Assembly (NCBI GenBank): GCA_022385805.1
Contig: MU277723.1
Coordinates: forward strand, 6,336-70,335
DNA from: Pilatotrama ljubarskyi
Taxonomy: Eukaryota > Basidiomycota > Agaricomycetes > Polyporales > Polyporaceae
Length of the DNA: 64,000 bases
Reading direction: 5' to 3'
Position numbers and translations under genes: made by a program. The number at the start of each line of letters is the position of its first letter. The stretch's first letter is position 1. Positions 27,101-44,741 of this stretch are shown piece by piece. Under the pieces are notes generated by a model, which was given only the letters and a program-made list of their open reading frames with translations, made no database searches and had not been told where the DNA came from.

Positions 27101-27341
27101 TCCGCCCCCCTTTCCCCATCTACCTCTCCTCTGCTCGCTCGTGCTGCTGCTGCTGCTTCGGAATCGGACGTCGGACGTTCAGTCGTTCGCTCGCTCGTTT
27201 GTTTTCCGTTCCTCGTACTGTCTTGCTCTCTGTACCGCAACCCCCATTGTACCAGTACGCCGCAATCAAACAAAAGGTCTCTTTGCTGCTTTCGCGTTCA
27301 CTCGCACATACTTGAAGGGCATCTCAAGTCTCAAGTTCTGA
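24116..27341 (+). CDS. unrecognised Pro/Ser-rich coiled-coil protein
   Basis: Exon 1 runs from the ATG at 24116 to a GTGAGT donor after LSSGSE. A 54-56-nt intron leads to DRRSPKSVRIKEEADYD, and the frame then stays open. The protein contains a basic cluster (SKKRRVTISG), a short conserved-looking segment (AAIEQVRSMLSIKQQQKELI), a basic patch (RRRATRQFGGAKGK), and a clear helical/coiled-coil block around 25690-25930 (FEMFYDALADSKTLKGWL, then heptad-like LQRQQEHLDELV and VYGLQRRVEELEMAL). Long low-complexity linkers join these, including a His-rich stretch (26271-26343). The family is unknown to me; the composition suggests a nuclear or signalling scaffold. The C-terminal end is uncertain. After about 26760 the frame loses coding character, so the true stop is probably earlier, or follows an unrecognised intron. 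Confidence 0.6.
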
Positions 27342-27508
27342 CGGGTGGATATCCCTTGCGGACCGCGGAGAATCTCGTATTCAACCCGAGCGCTGACGAT
27401 GTACAGGCATGTGTCAGGACTGGAGACAATGCTCCGTAAGCAAGGCATTGCTCCACGCAGCGCGTGAAGTGTGCAAGTGCGCGTACAGACTCGGGGTACA
27501 TGCGACGA

Positions 27509-28766
27509 TCACCACTTGGGCTTCCGCAGGGCCTTCTTCGCAGCGAGGGTGCCCCGTCCCCGTGCACCGCGCACGGTCTGCAGCTCCTTGAACTTCTTTT
27601 TGGCGTAGCTCTTCGCCTCGGCATCGTCTACGAGCTCGTCCACGAGCGTGCGCTTGCGGCTCGAACGGGGCAAATTGTCCGCGCTCGCGTTCCCGAACGG
27701 ATTCGGCGTCGCGACGATCGTGCCAATCTGAACGAGCCGAAGTGTATCTGAGTGATCTGACCCCCCGAGCGGACATGAAGAAGCGAGGGCACGATGACGC
27801 ACTGCAAAGTGTTTCGGGAGGCCCTTGATGCCCTTGCCCTCGCCGGGCTCCTTGCGGTAGAACTGCTTCGGGTCGAGCTGTTTGTGCAGTCTGAGCGCCT
27901 CGACTTCGCGGTACAGCCTGGGCAGGTCCGCTTCTGCGGGCGCGGGGAGGTCGAACCAGCCGGGCCCAGCGGTCTTGTTCTTCATCTACGCGCGCGACCG
28001 ATCGGTACGAGCCGCGTTCAATGGCATCGCGCGGAGAGAGCAGGGCGATGAGAGGGAGGGGGCGCGGACGGATGCGGAGATGAGTGCGTGAGAGGGCGGG
28101 GTCACAAGGGGATCGGAGGGCAGACCACGCACCTTCTTGACCTCCTTCTTGGTGAGCCGCTGCCCGTCTGCCGTGACTTCTGGCGGCGGGGCTGGCACGG
28201 CAGGCGCGGATATGGACGACGCGGATTTTTGGACCTGCTCGACGTCTGGGTCGTGTAGCTTTGATGGGCCTGCTGCCCGGCCCTCAGGCAGGGTGATGTA
28301 TGGGGATGGCAGAGAACCTGCGTCCAGCGGAGGTAATGGTCTATGCAGCGTGTCCAGAGACGAGGTTAGCCTAGGTCTCGTCAGCGATCCAAGCATAGGA
28401 GACGCACGGTCGCTTCTTGTCCTCGTTCTCGTCGTCAGAGCCCAGCTCAATGAACTCCTCCTCGCCGTTTCCGCTCGCAGCCTGCTTCGCCCCGGACTTG
28501 GCTGCATTTTGCCGCGCCTTCGCAAGCAGGGATTCCAGGAACTCTGGTGTCACGTCTTCTTCAGAGTCAGAATCAGAGTCAGACGCAGAGCTTTCCGAGT
28601 CTGAGTCTGAGGAGACGTCGGAGGAGTCGCTGTCCGCGTCCGAATTTGAGGAGCTCGAAGTCGCAGAAGGCGAGGTAGCGCGAACGGCTGTCTGTGGAAC
28701 CTCCTCTTCTTCAATGTCCTCAGAGCGTGCGCGGCCTTTCCCTTTGTCTAGCGCTGTAACAGACAT
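27509..28766 (-). CDS. FCF2: Fcf2-type pre-rRNA processing factor
   Basis: Four exons join in frame. The ATG at 28766 is preferred over a longer in-frame reading because it starts directly before conserved-type sequence, MSVTALDKGKGRA. Residues about 10-80 are an Asp/Ser/Glu-rich acidic tract (SDSDSESSASDSDSDSEED). The C-terminal Fcf2 domain is complete: TAGPGWFDLPAP, LDPKQFYRKEPGEGKG, GLPKHFA joined to IGTIVATPNPFG across an intron, and KRTLVDELVDDAEAKSYAKKKFKELQ. Yeast Fcf2 is a nucleolar component needed for early cleavages of 35S pre-rRNA in 18S rRNA production; the human relative is TdIF2/DNTTIP2. It is transcribed divergently from COQ5 with about 200 bp between start codons. One intron (27986-28132, 147 nt) is longer than usual for the window. 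Confidence 0.9.
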
Positions 28767-28968
28767 GATGGCGACGGGAAGAGGCAGGATGAGCAGGTGA
28801 GCAGGTGTGGTGAGCAGGTGTGGCTGAGGAAGAGACAAGTGAGCGCAAGAGACGCCCGTGAGTGTAATGAGAAATTCTATGCATACACAGGGTTCCCGGG
28901 GTCCAAGTCCCCCCGATCGTATCCACTCTTACGGACCCCAGTCACGCTTACACCCAGGTCCGCTCACC
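28767..28968. promoter_or_regulatory. shared divergent promoter of FCF2 and COQ5
   Basis: Only 202 bp separate the two start codons, so both promoters and both 5' leaders must lie here. The sequence contains tandem GAGCAGGTG/GAGCAGGTGTGG copies (28791-28821). No TATA box is obvious. Confidence 0.5.
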
Positions 28969-30067
28969 ATGCACCGAAGCCTCAGCCAGCTGAGGCCTCT
29001 CGTGCCTACACGCTCTGCTCGTCTCAGTCCTTTCGCTTCCGTCGTCCGACACAACCACCAAAATGCTCAGCCGACGAGCTCCAACTCCAGCCCCAGTTCA
29101 GGCCCGAACCTGGGCGGCGAGCACAGCTCGCGGACAACGCACTTCGGGTTCAAGACCGTCCCGGAGGAGCAGAAGGAGTCGCTTGTCCGCAACGTCTTCG
29201 AGAGCGTCGCGTCCTCGTACGACGTGATGAACGACGCGATGTCGCTCGGCGTGCACAGGCTGTGGAAGGACGACTTCGTGGCGCGCCTCAAGCCCGGCGC
29301 GCGAGGCCCGCAGCGGTGTATTGACGTCGCAGGCGGCACCGGAGACATTGCGTTGCGGATACTGGACTTTGCGCGGGAGAAGTACGCGGACAGGGAGACC
29401 AGCGTGGACGTGGTCGATATCAACGCGGAGATGCTGAAGGAGGGGTACAAGCGGTTCAAGAAGACCATGTACCATAACAGTGCGTCTCCCTCTTGGTTGC
29501 CGCATCGCGTCGGCGTGGCTTTTGTTGCTTGGAACTGATAGCGGGTCGACCTGTCAGCTCCCCAGGTCGCGTTTAAGCAGGCAAACGCCCAGGCTATGCC
29601 TGAGTCCGAATTCCCCTCGAACACGTACGACCTCTACACCATCGCTTTCGGCATCCGCAACTGCACGTCCATCCCCGACGTGCTGAAGGAAGCCTACCGC
29701 GTACTCAAGCCCGGAGGCACCTTCGCCTGTCTCGAGTTCAGCAGGGTGAACAACCCGCTACTCAGCACGTAAGCCCGTCCTATACTCGCACGCGCCTCCA
29801 CGTACGGCCACTCACACGTGCCTTCGCAGCCTGTACGACCAGTACTCGTTCTCCATTATTCCCCTGTTAGGCACGATCCTCGCTGGCGACCGGGAGTCGT
29901 ACCAGTACCTAGTAGAAAGCATCCGCCGCTTCCCGCCCCAGCCTGAGTTTGCGAAGATGATCGCTGACGCGGGGTTCACTACGGGCGCGATGCATGAGGG
30001 CAAGGGTGGTGCGTGGACGGACTTGTGGGGCGGCATCGCCAGTATACATACCGGAGTCAAGATATAA
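28969..30067 (+). CDS. COQ5: COQ5, mitochondrial 2-methoxy-6-polyprenyl-1,4-benzoquinol methylase
   Basis: The enzyme performs the C-methylation step of ubiquinone synthesis with S-adenosylmethionine, as part of the mitochondrial CoQ synthome. Three exons (introns near 29480-29561 and 29769-29829) give a complete UbiE/COQ5 methyltransferase. The start at 28969 gives an Arg/Ser-rich, acid-free leader ([19 protein letters not shown]) suited to mitochondrial import. It is followed by [37 protein letters not shown], the SAM-binding motif [10 protein letters not shown], the post-motif acidic DVVDIN, FGIRNC, and [14 protein letters not shown]. The C-terminal [13 protein letters not shown] and [13 protein letters not shown] are typical of the family end. 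An in-frame upstream ATG at 28858 would lengthen the leader but looks less like a targeting peptide. Confidence 0.95.
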
Positions 30068-30480
30068 TCTACGCTTCGTCTTAATGCACGGCCCTGAATG
30101 TGGGGCTGTTCCTTGCACCGTCCTATGCCACACAAGGCTTGGGATAGCGACGATGGTGGTTCCAAGATTGTAACATGAATATTGTACAGATGCCAACTAT
30201 ATCAGAGGTATGCGCCCAGCAGAAGACCACGAGTGAAGAGAAGCGGGGATAGCGCAGCAGGAAGAGATAGGTATTGTATGTATGTGCGCGGAGCGATCCA
30301 GGAGCGGCCGGGGAACGTCGTGGAGACACGTCAGGCGTCAAGAACATCATCGTGATGGCATATGACACGAAAGCAGAGCACGGGTTGCAGCGGCACAGCG
30401 CGGCCTAGGTGCGTCAAGAAGGCGCAGAGGGCCTGCCAAAGTAACAAGAGTGGAGAGGGGAAGGGAAGGCGGAGACGCAT
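30068..30480. other. convergent 3' region
   Basis: Lies between the stops of COQ5 and the PH-domain gene, both of which end into it. No gene seen. Confidence 0.5.
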
Positions 30481-33400
30481 CTATTTACACACGTCATCCA
30501 GCGACACAACCGACTGGTGCGGTGAAAGTGAGAGCGGCTTCCGGATCGGCGAATCCTCAGAACCGTCCTCTGCGCTCCGGGTGGAACCATCTGACGCTGG
30601 CTGCGCGTCTCTGTTGCGCTCTTCGCCATCGTTCTCGTCCTCGTCTTCCTCAAGCTGCACTGAGATCTGTTTCGATCCACGGCGCGGAGGAGGCGACAAC
30701 GAAGTGATGCCCGGCATCTCCGCGAACTGCTCCGGTGGAGGGGGATGTGGACGCGGCGGGACAGGGAGCGACGGCGACAGCGGTGTCTGCGGCGGGGTCG
30801 ACAACGTCAAAATGAAGCTCGGGTCGTTTTGGAAGGTGATGATAGGTTCGCCGATAGGAGTGGGTGGGAGGGAGTACGGGTTGATCGTCGAAGGCGCCGG
30901 TGACGGGGGCTGGGGCAGAGGGTTGGAAGGAGGAGGCGCGGGGGAGGGCGCGCTGAGCATACGGAGACGGCGCTTGATGAGGAGAGTGGGGCGAGAGGTA
31001 GTAGACGTGGAGGTAGACTGTTGGCTTCCAGGTGGAGGAGGGAGAGGCCCACTGGGCGGAGGCTGCGGAGGCTCTGGTGGAATGGGTGACGCGGGAATGG
31101 TGGGGAGCACCGGGCTGCCATTACTCATGCTGCGCCGGTGCGTTGGGCGCATACCCGGGAGCTCATCCGGGCGCGGCGGGAGAGCGGTCGACGGCGGTGA
31201 CGTCGGCGGGATTAAGGAGAAGCGACCAGCCCGCAGCGTGAAGGTTTCCTTGAAAGACGTCTTTGTTGCAGGCGCCGAATGAGGTGGGCGCGATGGGTAG
31301 CCGGACGCTCGCACAGTCCGCGTGGGCTCAGGCGGTGGCAACGTCTGCAGTTCAGCGTATCCGAACTCGTCCACCGTAGGTTTCGGTGTCGGCGGCAGCG
31401 CCATGCTAGGGATGGGTCGCTGAGGAGGTGGGGCAGACACGCGATGCGACGACCTCGGCCGCGCATGTGGCGAGGAAGGCTGCGGGGCTGCCAGGGTGTG
31501 GCCGAGGAAGCTGTTCCCGCCGCGACTCTGTGTGGTGCTGACCGTGCTGTCACTGCGCACGGACGAGCCAGAAGCACGCTTCGAGAAGCTCTGGAAGCTC
31601 GACATAATGCTCTGAGGGCTGTGCGCCGAGCGCTGGGACGGCGAGCGGCTCGGCGGGCTGTCCGCTGCGTAAGGGTGCCGCTGCTGCTGTTGAAATGACG
31701 ACCGTCCAGGTGACGATGGCGGCATTGGTACAGGACCAGAAGGAGGGGTAGCGGGAGGCGGACCGCTCGGAGGTGTCAGGCGCTTCGGGAGCATTCCCTG
31801 GCGTGACCAACGCTTGGGCCCGAACTCAAAAGACGTTCGTGGGGGCGGCTGCTGCAGATGCTGCTGAGACTGCTCGCTGGAGCCGAGGGAGGAAACGGAT
31901 GACCAAGATGACCTAGGGCGACCGTCCTGCGACGGCCGATGGGACTGCTGGGAGGCAGGCGACCCGATCCCGTTGGCGCTCGTGCTGGGACTGGGGCTCA
32001 GGCTAGGGCTGGGCGTCAATTTGGGGCTGGAGGTCGTCGACGGGGAGACCGGCGAAGGAGAAGTAGAAGCAGACGCGCCAGGCGAAGAAGCGTTTGGCGA
32101 CAAGAACGCGCTGCCGTTGTGTCTGACCCCAAGCGTCTCCGCAGCGCTTGCGTTCCCATGAGTATACGAGAACCCGTTCCGCTCGCTGCTCGTCCGTGAA
32201 GTCGCCGGGGGGCCACTGGCAGTCCAAGCCCTCCGGCGAGGCGGCGGGTGTAATGACGGAGACCCCGCGAACGTTTGCAAGCCAGTGCTGCCGTTGAACC
32301 TGAGCACACTCCCGTTGGGACTCCCTCCCAATCCAGTTAGCCCAAGCCCAGAGACACCGCTCCGAGATATCGATGGCAGAAGGCTCTCTCGGTCCTTATC
32401 TTGGAGGATCTTCTGGTCGAGCGTCGGTATAGATGCCGGCGGTGAGATGAGGCCCATATGTATGGGAAGGTCCGTGGAACCCATGGTACCGACGCGCGGC
32501 GTGCTCGGGCTCGACGACATCGGCGTGGTCGGCGAGAGCGGTCGCTCGCTAGAGATGCTGTTCGAGCGGAGCATGCCGAGGAGACTGTTTCCCGCACGGC
32601 CGAAGGAGGCATCCTCCAGAGGAGGAGTCTCGGCTCCGCTGCCGCGCTCGGATATTGAGCTGAATGATGTGTCAAGAGTTGCACCGGATGGTGAGCGTGG
32701 TCGATTTGCACCAAACAGACCACGGAGGGCAGAAACTGCTACCGATGGTGGTCGAGCATGTTGAGGCGAAGACGACCGGAGTGAGGGTGCAGGCGAGGAC
32801 GTCGTGGGTGAGACGGCGCCATTGAAGGACTGCCCCGTGGAGGTAGCCGGAGAAACACCTGTGGGCGAAGCAGAAGTGAAGAGGCCCTGTGCACGCATCG
32901 AGAGCATGACATCTATGTCTCCTCTTGGCTCAACGCCATTGCTGTGGGTTACCGCTCCCAAGCCAGCACGCACAGACCTACAACACAGAGAGAGGACGCG
33001 CATCAACCGCTGCATAGCCGGCAATGGTGCAACAACCACCCACCGTTCACTCAGCACCGCCTGCTTGATGGCAGTGATCCAATTGTGGGCCTCGGTCTGG
33101 TCCGCCATCGACAACGTCATCTCAGCGCCGCCAACGCCCCCAACCCTGACTACGCCCCGCCGACCGCCGATCTCATCTTCGGAGACGAACACCACGCTGT
33201 CCGCACCGATCTCCACCCGCTCCAGCTCACGATCCTCCCCGTTGGCGGACTTGAAGACGTGCAGATGCGCCACATGCTGCTGCGGCGAAGACAGGGAGTA
33301 GTTCGAGAAGGGAGAATGCGTATGGGACGAGAAGGACGTGGTGTGGGTGCGCGGCCCCGAAGCGGTGGTCGAGGGAGACGACGTGAGAATGAGCACGCGC

Positions 33401-34086
33401 GACTTCCATTGCTTAGAAAGCGCAAAATGCAGCAAAGAAGACGGAGGATAGTGCTTCGCCACCTTCGAAGAGCGTTGGACCCATGGCGCAAGTGCAGACT
33501 GGGTTGCAGGGAACGGCGGCAACGTCCGCGTCGCGGGTGTCTCCACGCCTGCCCGCGATCCGGCACGCGCCCGCGATCGTGTGGGCGACGGTGACCGCGA
33601 CCGCGACCTCGACCGCGATCTTGATCTCGACCGCTCTGAGCGCGCTTGTGACAGAGAGAAAGAGCGCGTATGTGAGCGCGACGATGTGCTTTCACGTTCC
33701 TCTAGTAGGACAGGATCCAGCCCTATTGACTGGGCGGCCGCATCGCGGAGTCGCTCACGATCCTCTTCTTCCTCTGGCGGCGGAGGTGGGGGCGCTGATA
33801 TCTCTATCACCTCGGAGAAGAGAAACGGCGTGGGCGGTGGTGGCAGGCGACTTTTCTTATATTTGGTGCGCGAGCGCGAGAACGGGAGTGATATGCCCGA
33901 AGGGAGATGTATGCTCCCACGAGTGCGTTTGGGGAGACTGTCCAGTGCATTTGTGTTTGGGTGTGGCGAGGAGGGTGACGGGGTCGACATGGAATGCACC
34001 GAGGGCGCACCAGGGGGAGCTGACTCGTAGGTGATGAACGATGAGGAACCGGAGGGGTGCGCCGTAAATGGGTCTGTTACTGGCAT
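30481..34086 (-). CDS. large PH-domain protein with disordered, proline-rich tail
   Basis: A single exon of about 1,200 aa from the ATG at 34086. Residues 1-205 are low-complexity, with an Arg/Ser dipeptide run (about 150-180) and acidic/proline patches. Residues about 207-345 form a pleckstrin-homology fold: YPPSSLLHFALSKQWKSRVLILT, HLHVFKSANGEDRELERVEI, DSVVFVSEDE, and the closing helix ADQTEAHNWITAIKQAVL with its invariant Trp. The fold has a long Ser/Thr insert between strands. The remaining 850 residues are Ser/Pro-rich, with many SP and TP sites and PPxP-like motifs, as in phosphoregulated cortical scaffold proteins. PH domains bind phosphoinositides or proteins at membranes; a polarity or cortex role is only a guess. 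The lack of introns over 3.6 kb is notable. I do not know a named orthologue. Confidence 0.8.
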   Translation of the reverse strand: MPVTDPFTAHPSGSSSFITYESAPPGAPSVHSMSTPSPSSPHPNTNALDSLPKRTRGSIHLPSGISLPFSRSRTKYKKSRLPPPPTPFLFSEVIEISAPPPPPPEEEEDRERLRDAAAQSIGLDPVLLEERESTSSRSHTRSFSLSQARSERSRSRSRSRSRSRSPSPTRSRARAGSRAGVETPATRTLPPFPATQSALAPWVQRSSKVAKHYPPSSLLHFALSKQWKSRVLILTSSPSTTASGPRTHTTSFSSHTHSPFSNYSLSSPQQHVAHLHVFKSANGEDRELERVEIGADSVVFVSEDEIGGRRGVVRVGGVGGAEMTLSMADQTEAHNWITAIKQAVLSERWVVVAPLPAMQRLMRVLSLCCRSVRAGLGAVTHSNGVEPRGDIDVMLSMRAQGLFTSASPTGVSPATSTGQSFNGAVSPTTSSPAPSLRSSSPQHARPPSVAVSALRGLFGANRPRSPSGATLDTSFSSISERGSGAETPPLEDASFGRAGNSLLGMLRSNSISSERPLSPTTPMSSSPSTPRVGTMGSTDLPIHMGLISPPASIPTLDQKILQDKDRESLLPSISRSGVSGLGLTGLGGSPNGSVLRFNGSTGLQTFAGSPSLHPPPRRRAWTASGPPATSRTSSERNGFSYTHGNASAAETLGVRHNGSAFLSPNASSPGASASTSPSPVSPSTTSSPKLTPSPSLSPSPSTSANGIGSPASQQSHRPSQDGRPRSSWSSVSSLGSSEQSQQHLQQPPPRTSFEFGPKRWSRQGMLPKRLTPPSGPPPATPPSGPVPMPPSSPGRSSFQQQQRHPYAADSPPSRSPSQRSAHSPQSIMSSFQSFSKRASGSSVRSDSTVSTTQSRGGNSFLGHTLAAPQPSSPHARPRSSHRVSAPPPQRPIPSMALPPTPKPTVDEFGYAELQTLPPPEPTRTVRASGYPSRPPHSAPATKTSFKETFTLRAGRFSLIPPTSPPSTALPPRPDELPGMRPTHRRSMSNGSPVLPTIPASPIPPEPPQPPPSGPLPPPPGSQQSTSTSTTSRPTLLIKRRLRMLSAPSPAPPPSNPLPQPPSPAPSTINPYSLPPTPIGEPIITFQNDPSFILTLSTPPQTPLSPSLPVPPRPHPPPPEQFAEMPGITSLSPPPRRGSKQISVQLEEDEDENDGEERNRDAQPASDGSTRSAEDGSEDSPIRKPLSLSPHQSVVSLDDVCK

Positions 34087-35845
34087 CAATCAGTACCTCT
34101 TATACTGCTTCCGAGACGGAGCGGAAGTGAGTAGTCAAGAGCTCGAGCTTCCCCCGCCCGTCCGCCGGGCGTAGACGGCTCAGCATAGAGACGAATAAGC
34201 TTGTAGGTGATGCATGAGGATATGACGTGAGTTGTGCTGAGAATCCTGTGCATTGACATCGAGGACAGCAGGCGCTGCGCCCGAGGATCGAGGAGGGTGA
34301 CTGAGCGCATAGGACTCACGGCAACTGCCCTTGAAGCACCGGGAACTCTGCTCCCTCCGTACAGCCCACGGCGCAGGCGCAGCATACAGCCTGACGCGCA
34401 AGAGAAGAGAGGGAGGGGGACCTGCAAGAACCCAAAGCAAGAACAGCTAAGAGTACACACCTGGGGTCCCACTCTGATCCCTTCTATGAGGCGTTGAAGA
34501 GGTTCGTTTGCGCGTAAGGAGATCCGGCAGTCTGCTCTGCCTGCGAACGGAATCCGAGTCTTGTTGTATGGAGGAGACACGGTGTGAGCGAGCGGGCTGC
34601 GCGGGTGCGTTCACCGGGCTCATGGCACGGGCCGTGGAGGACGTGGGCGGAGCGTAGGCGGATGAAGCAGACTGGAGGAAAGCCGTGGAGGACGTTGGGG
34701 GCAGTGATGGGGCGAGAGGTGCATATGGAGGAGTGGGGAGAAGGAGGAAATGGGAGGAGAGAGGGACGATCTTGTGTCAGCACGGAGGACATCACGAAGC
34801 GCTAGGTGCCCTGATAGAACGCTGGAGTGCACTGACCTGCGCAAGCTGCAGCTGGAGCATCGTCGCTCGGACACGGCCGCCGCGTCCCCGGCACTTGAAA
34901 GGGGGCCTGCTCGTTGTGGGCGACGATGTGGGCGTTGGGGGGGATGACGGCGAGGAGGACGACGAGAGTGGGCTTGTGCGCGCCGAGCGAGCGGGCAGAA
35001 AAGGTTTTGCCGGGACTGGGCACTTGATGGCGACGGGCGCCAGATCCAAATCCCAGATTCTTCCGCGCGTCTATTCAATTTTGGGCGACCCCCGCCACTC
35101 GTCTCCGTGCCTTGCTCAATTCCTCCGTCCTTCCTCTCATCACCCTCGCGTAACCATCTCCCTCTTCGTTGTCTCGTACCACTTTCCGGGCCGAGACGAC
35201 TGTCCTCGAAAAACGTTGGACGACGACCGCTGCAGAGTCGACCGGTGCACATACAGTAGGCCGCCGCTGGGCCGCCGCCACCTCTGCTCGGCGCTCAGTG
35301 ACTTACTTAGACAAGGCCTGCGCTTGAGGACGGTCTTGTTCCGAATGAAAACCCTCGCTTAACTGCGGAATCCTTCGATCACAAAATCGACACTGTCAGT
35401 TATGCTGCCCAAGCGTACCCGCGAGGCTGACATGTTCGTCTCGGCCTCGAGAAGAGCGTATGGGCCGGGGCAGTTTACGAACTATATACGACGTTCGTGC
35501 GATCGAGTCTCGGTGTTCGATGCGCTATTCCCCCGGGCTTGCATGGAGGTCATTATGGTGACTGCGGAGGATGCTTGCGAAGAGCACACACGAAGCTCGC
35601 GCGTACCTAGCCTAGACGTCTTCTCTGCCAGGGACCGCGCAGAAGGCAGTAATGGAGCAGTGCAGCAAGTTGTCGCGCACGCTGTACCGGGATGCTATGC
35701 TGACAGGACCATAGAATGCCGGTGATCGTAGATATACCGCACGGAGACAAGAGTGCAGAGATAGCACGACATTACAATTCATGATACGATGGAGTAGTAC
35801 AATACATCGGTGATACAGCAACATTCAAGGGTCCCAAGAGCATGA
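34087..35845. other. intergenic, no gene recognised
   Basis: Upstream of the PH-domain gene and downstream of PRP8. Overlapping open frames on the minus strand at 34620-35252 lack family resemblance, and one of them has no ATG. No supportable gene. Confidence 0.45.
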
Positions 35846-44107
<8,262 letters not shown>

Positions 44108-44741
44108 GGTCGACGACGAGAGACAAGTAGTGGTGGGCTGCTCGGTAAGCGCTCCGGTGCGACCATGGACGCGCGTGAGTCACGTGCAGGGCGCATTCAA
44201 TCGGAGTACGGGTTGTTATAATAAGCAACTCCGACCACGATAGGCGCCCACGCCACAACGCGAAAGCGCACAGGCGCTACATTTACCTGAGTGACTCTGC
44301 CGATCCTCGCGAGCTATGTAACTGTCGACCTTTCCTCTCCAGATTCCAACGCTGCAGCGCTCAGCAGCAGTAGGTACGGTAAATGGTGGTCAGCTGACAT
44401 ACTGCAGGCCTTGGAGAACGATTCTAAAGGCTATCTTATCGCAGCAGTGGGATACTGTAGCTGTATCCACTCGGGGACGTCCTCGCGGCGTGCTCATGAT
44501 GTTGAATCTACGCGCGATACGTACTACGGGGTATTCTCCGGTCACGCCTTTGCCTACTGACAACAGGGAGACCAACCACCAGCTCCTGAACGCTAACGAG
44601 CACCAATGCTTGTTATAAGTTAGATAGTCCATTATTGATACAGTGCTAAGAGGAGATTCAACGGGGTAACGAGCGACCGTGTCGGGTCAAGTCCGATATC
44701 TCAGAACGCACTCCGTGAGAGTGGAGGCAAGATGGGTATCT
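44108..44741. other. PRP8 promoter and PLD 3' region
   Basis: No gene. It carries the TGAGTCACGTG element described separately. Confidence 0.5.
44176..44186. promoter_or_regulatory. overlapping TGAGTCA and CACGTG boxes upstream of PRP8
   Basis: TGAGTCA (44176-44182, bZIP/Gcn4-type site) overlaps the palindrome CACGTG (44181-44186, bHLH E-box) about 70-80 bp upstream of the PRP8 start codon. Both are well-known fungal regulator sites; use here is an inference from position. Confidence 0.4.

Noticed and set aside
34620..35252. Possible small gene upstream of the PH-domain gene
   Set aside because: Several overlapping open frames, none with a convincing start, splice signals and family resemblance together.
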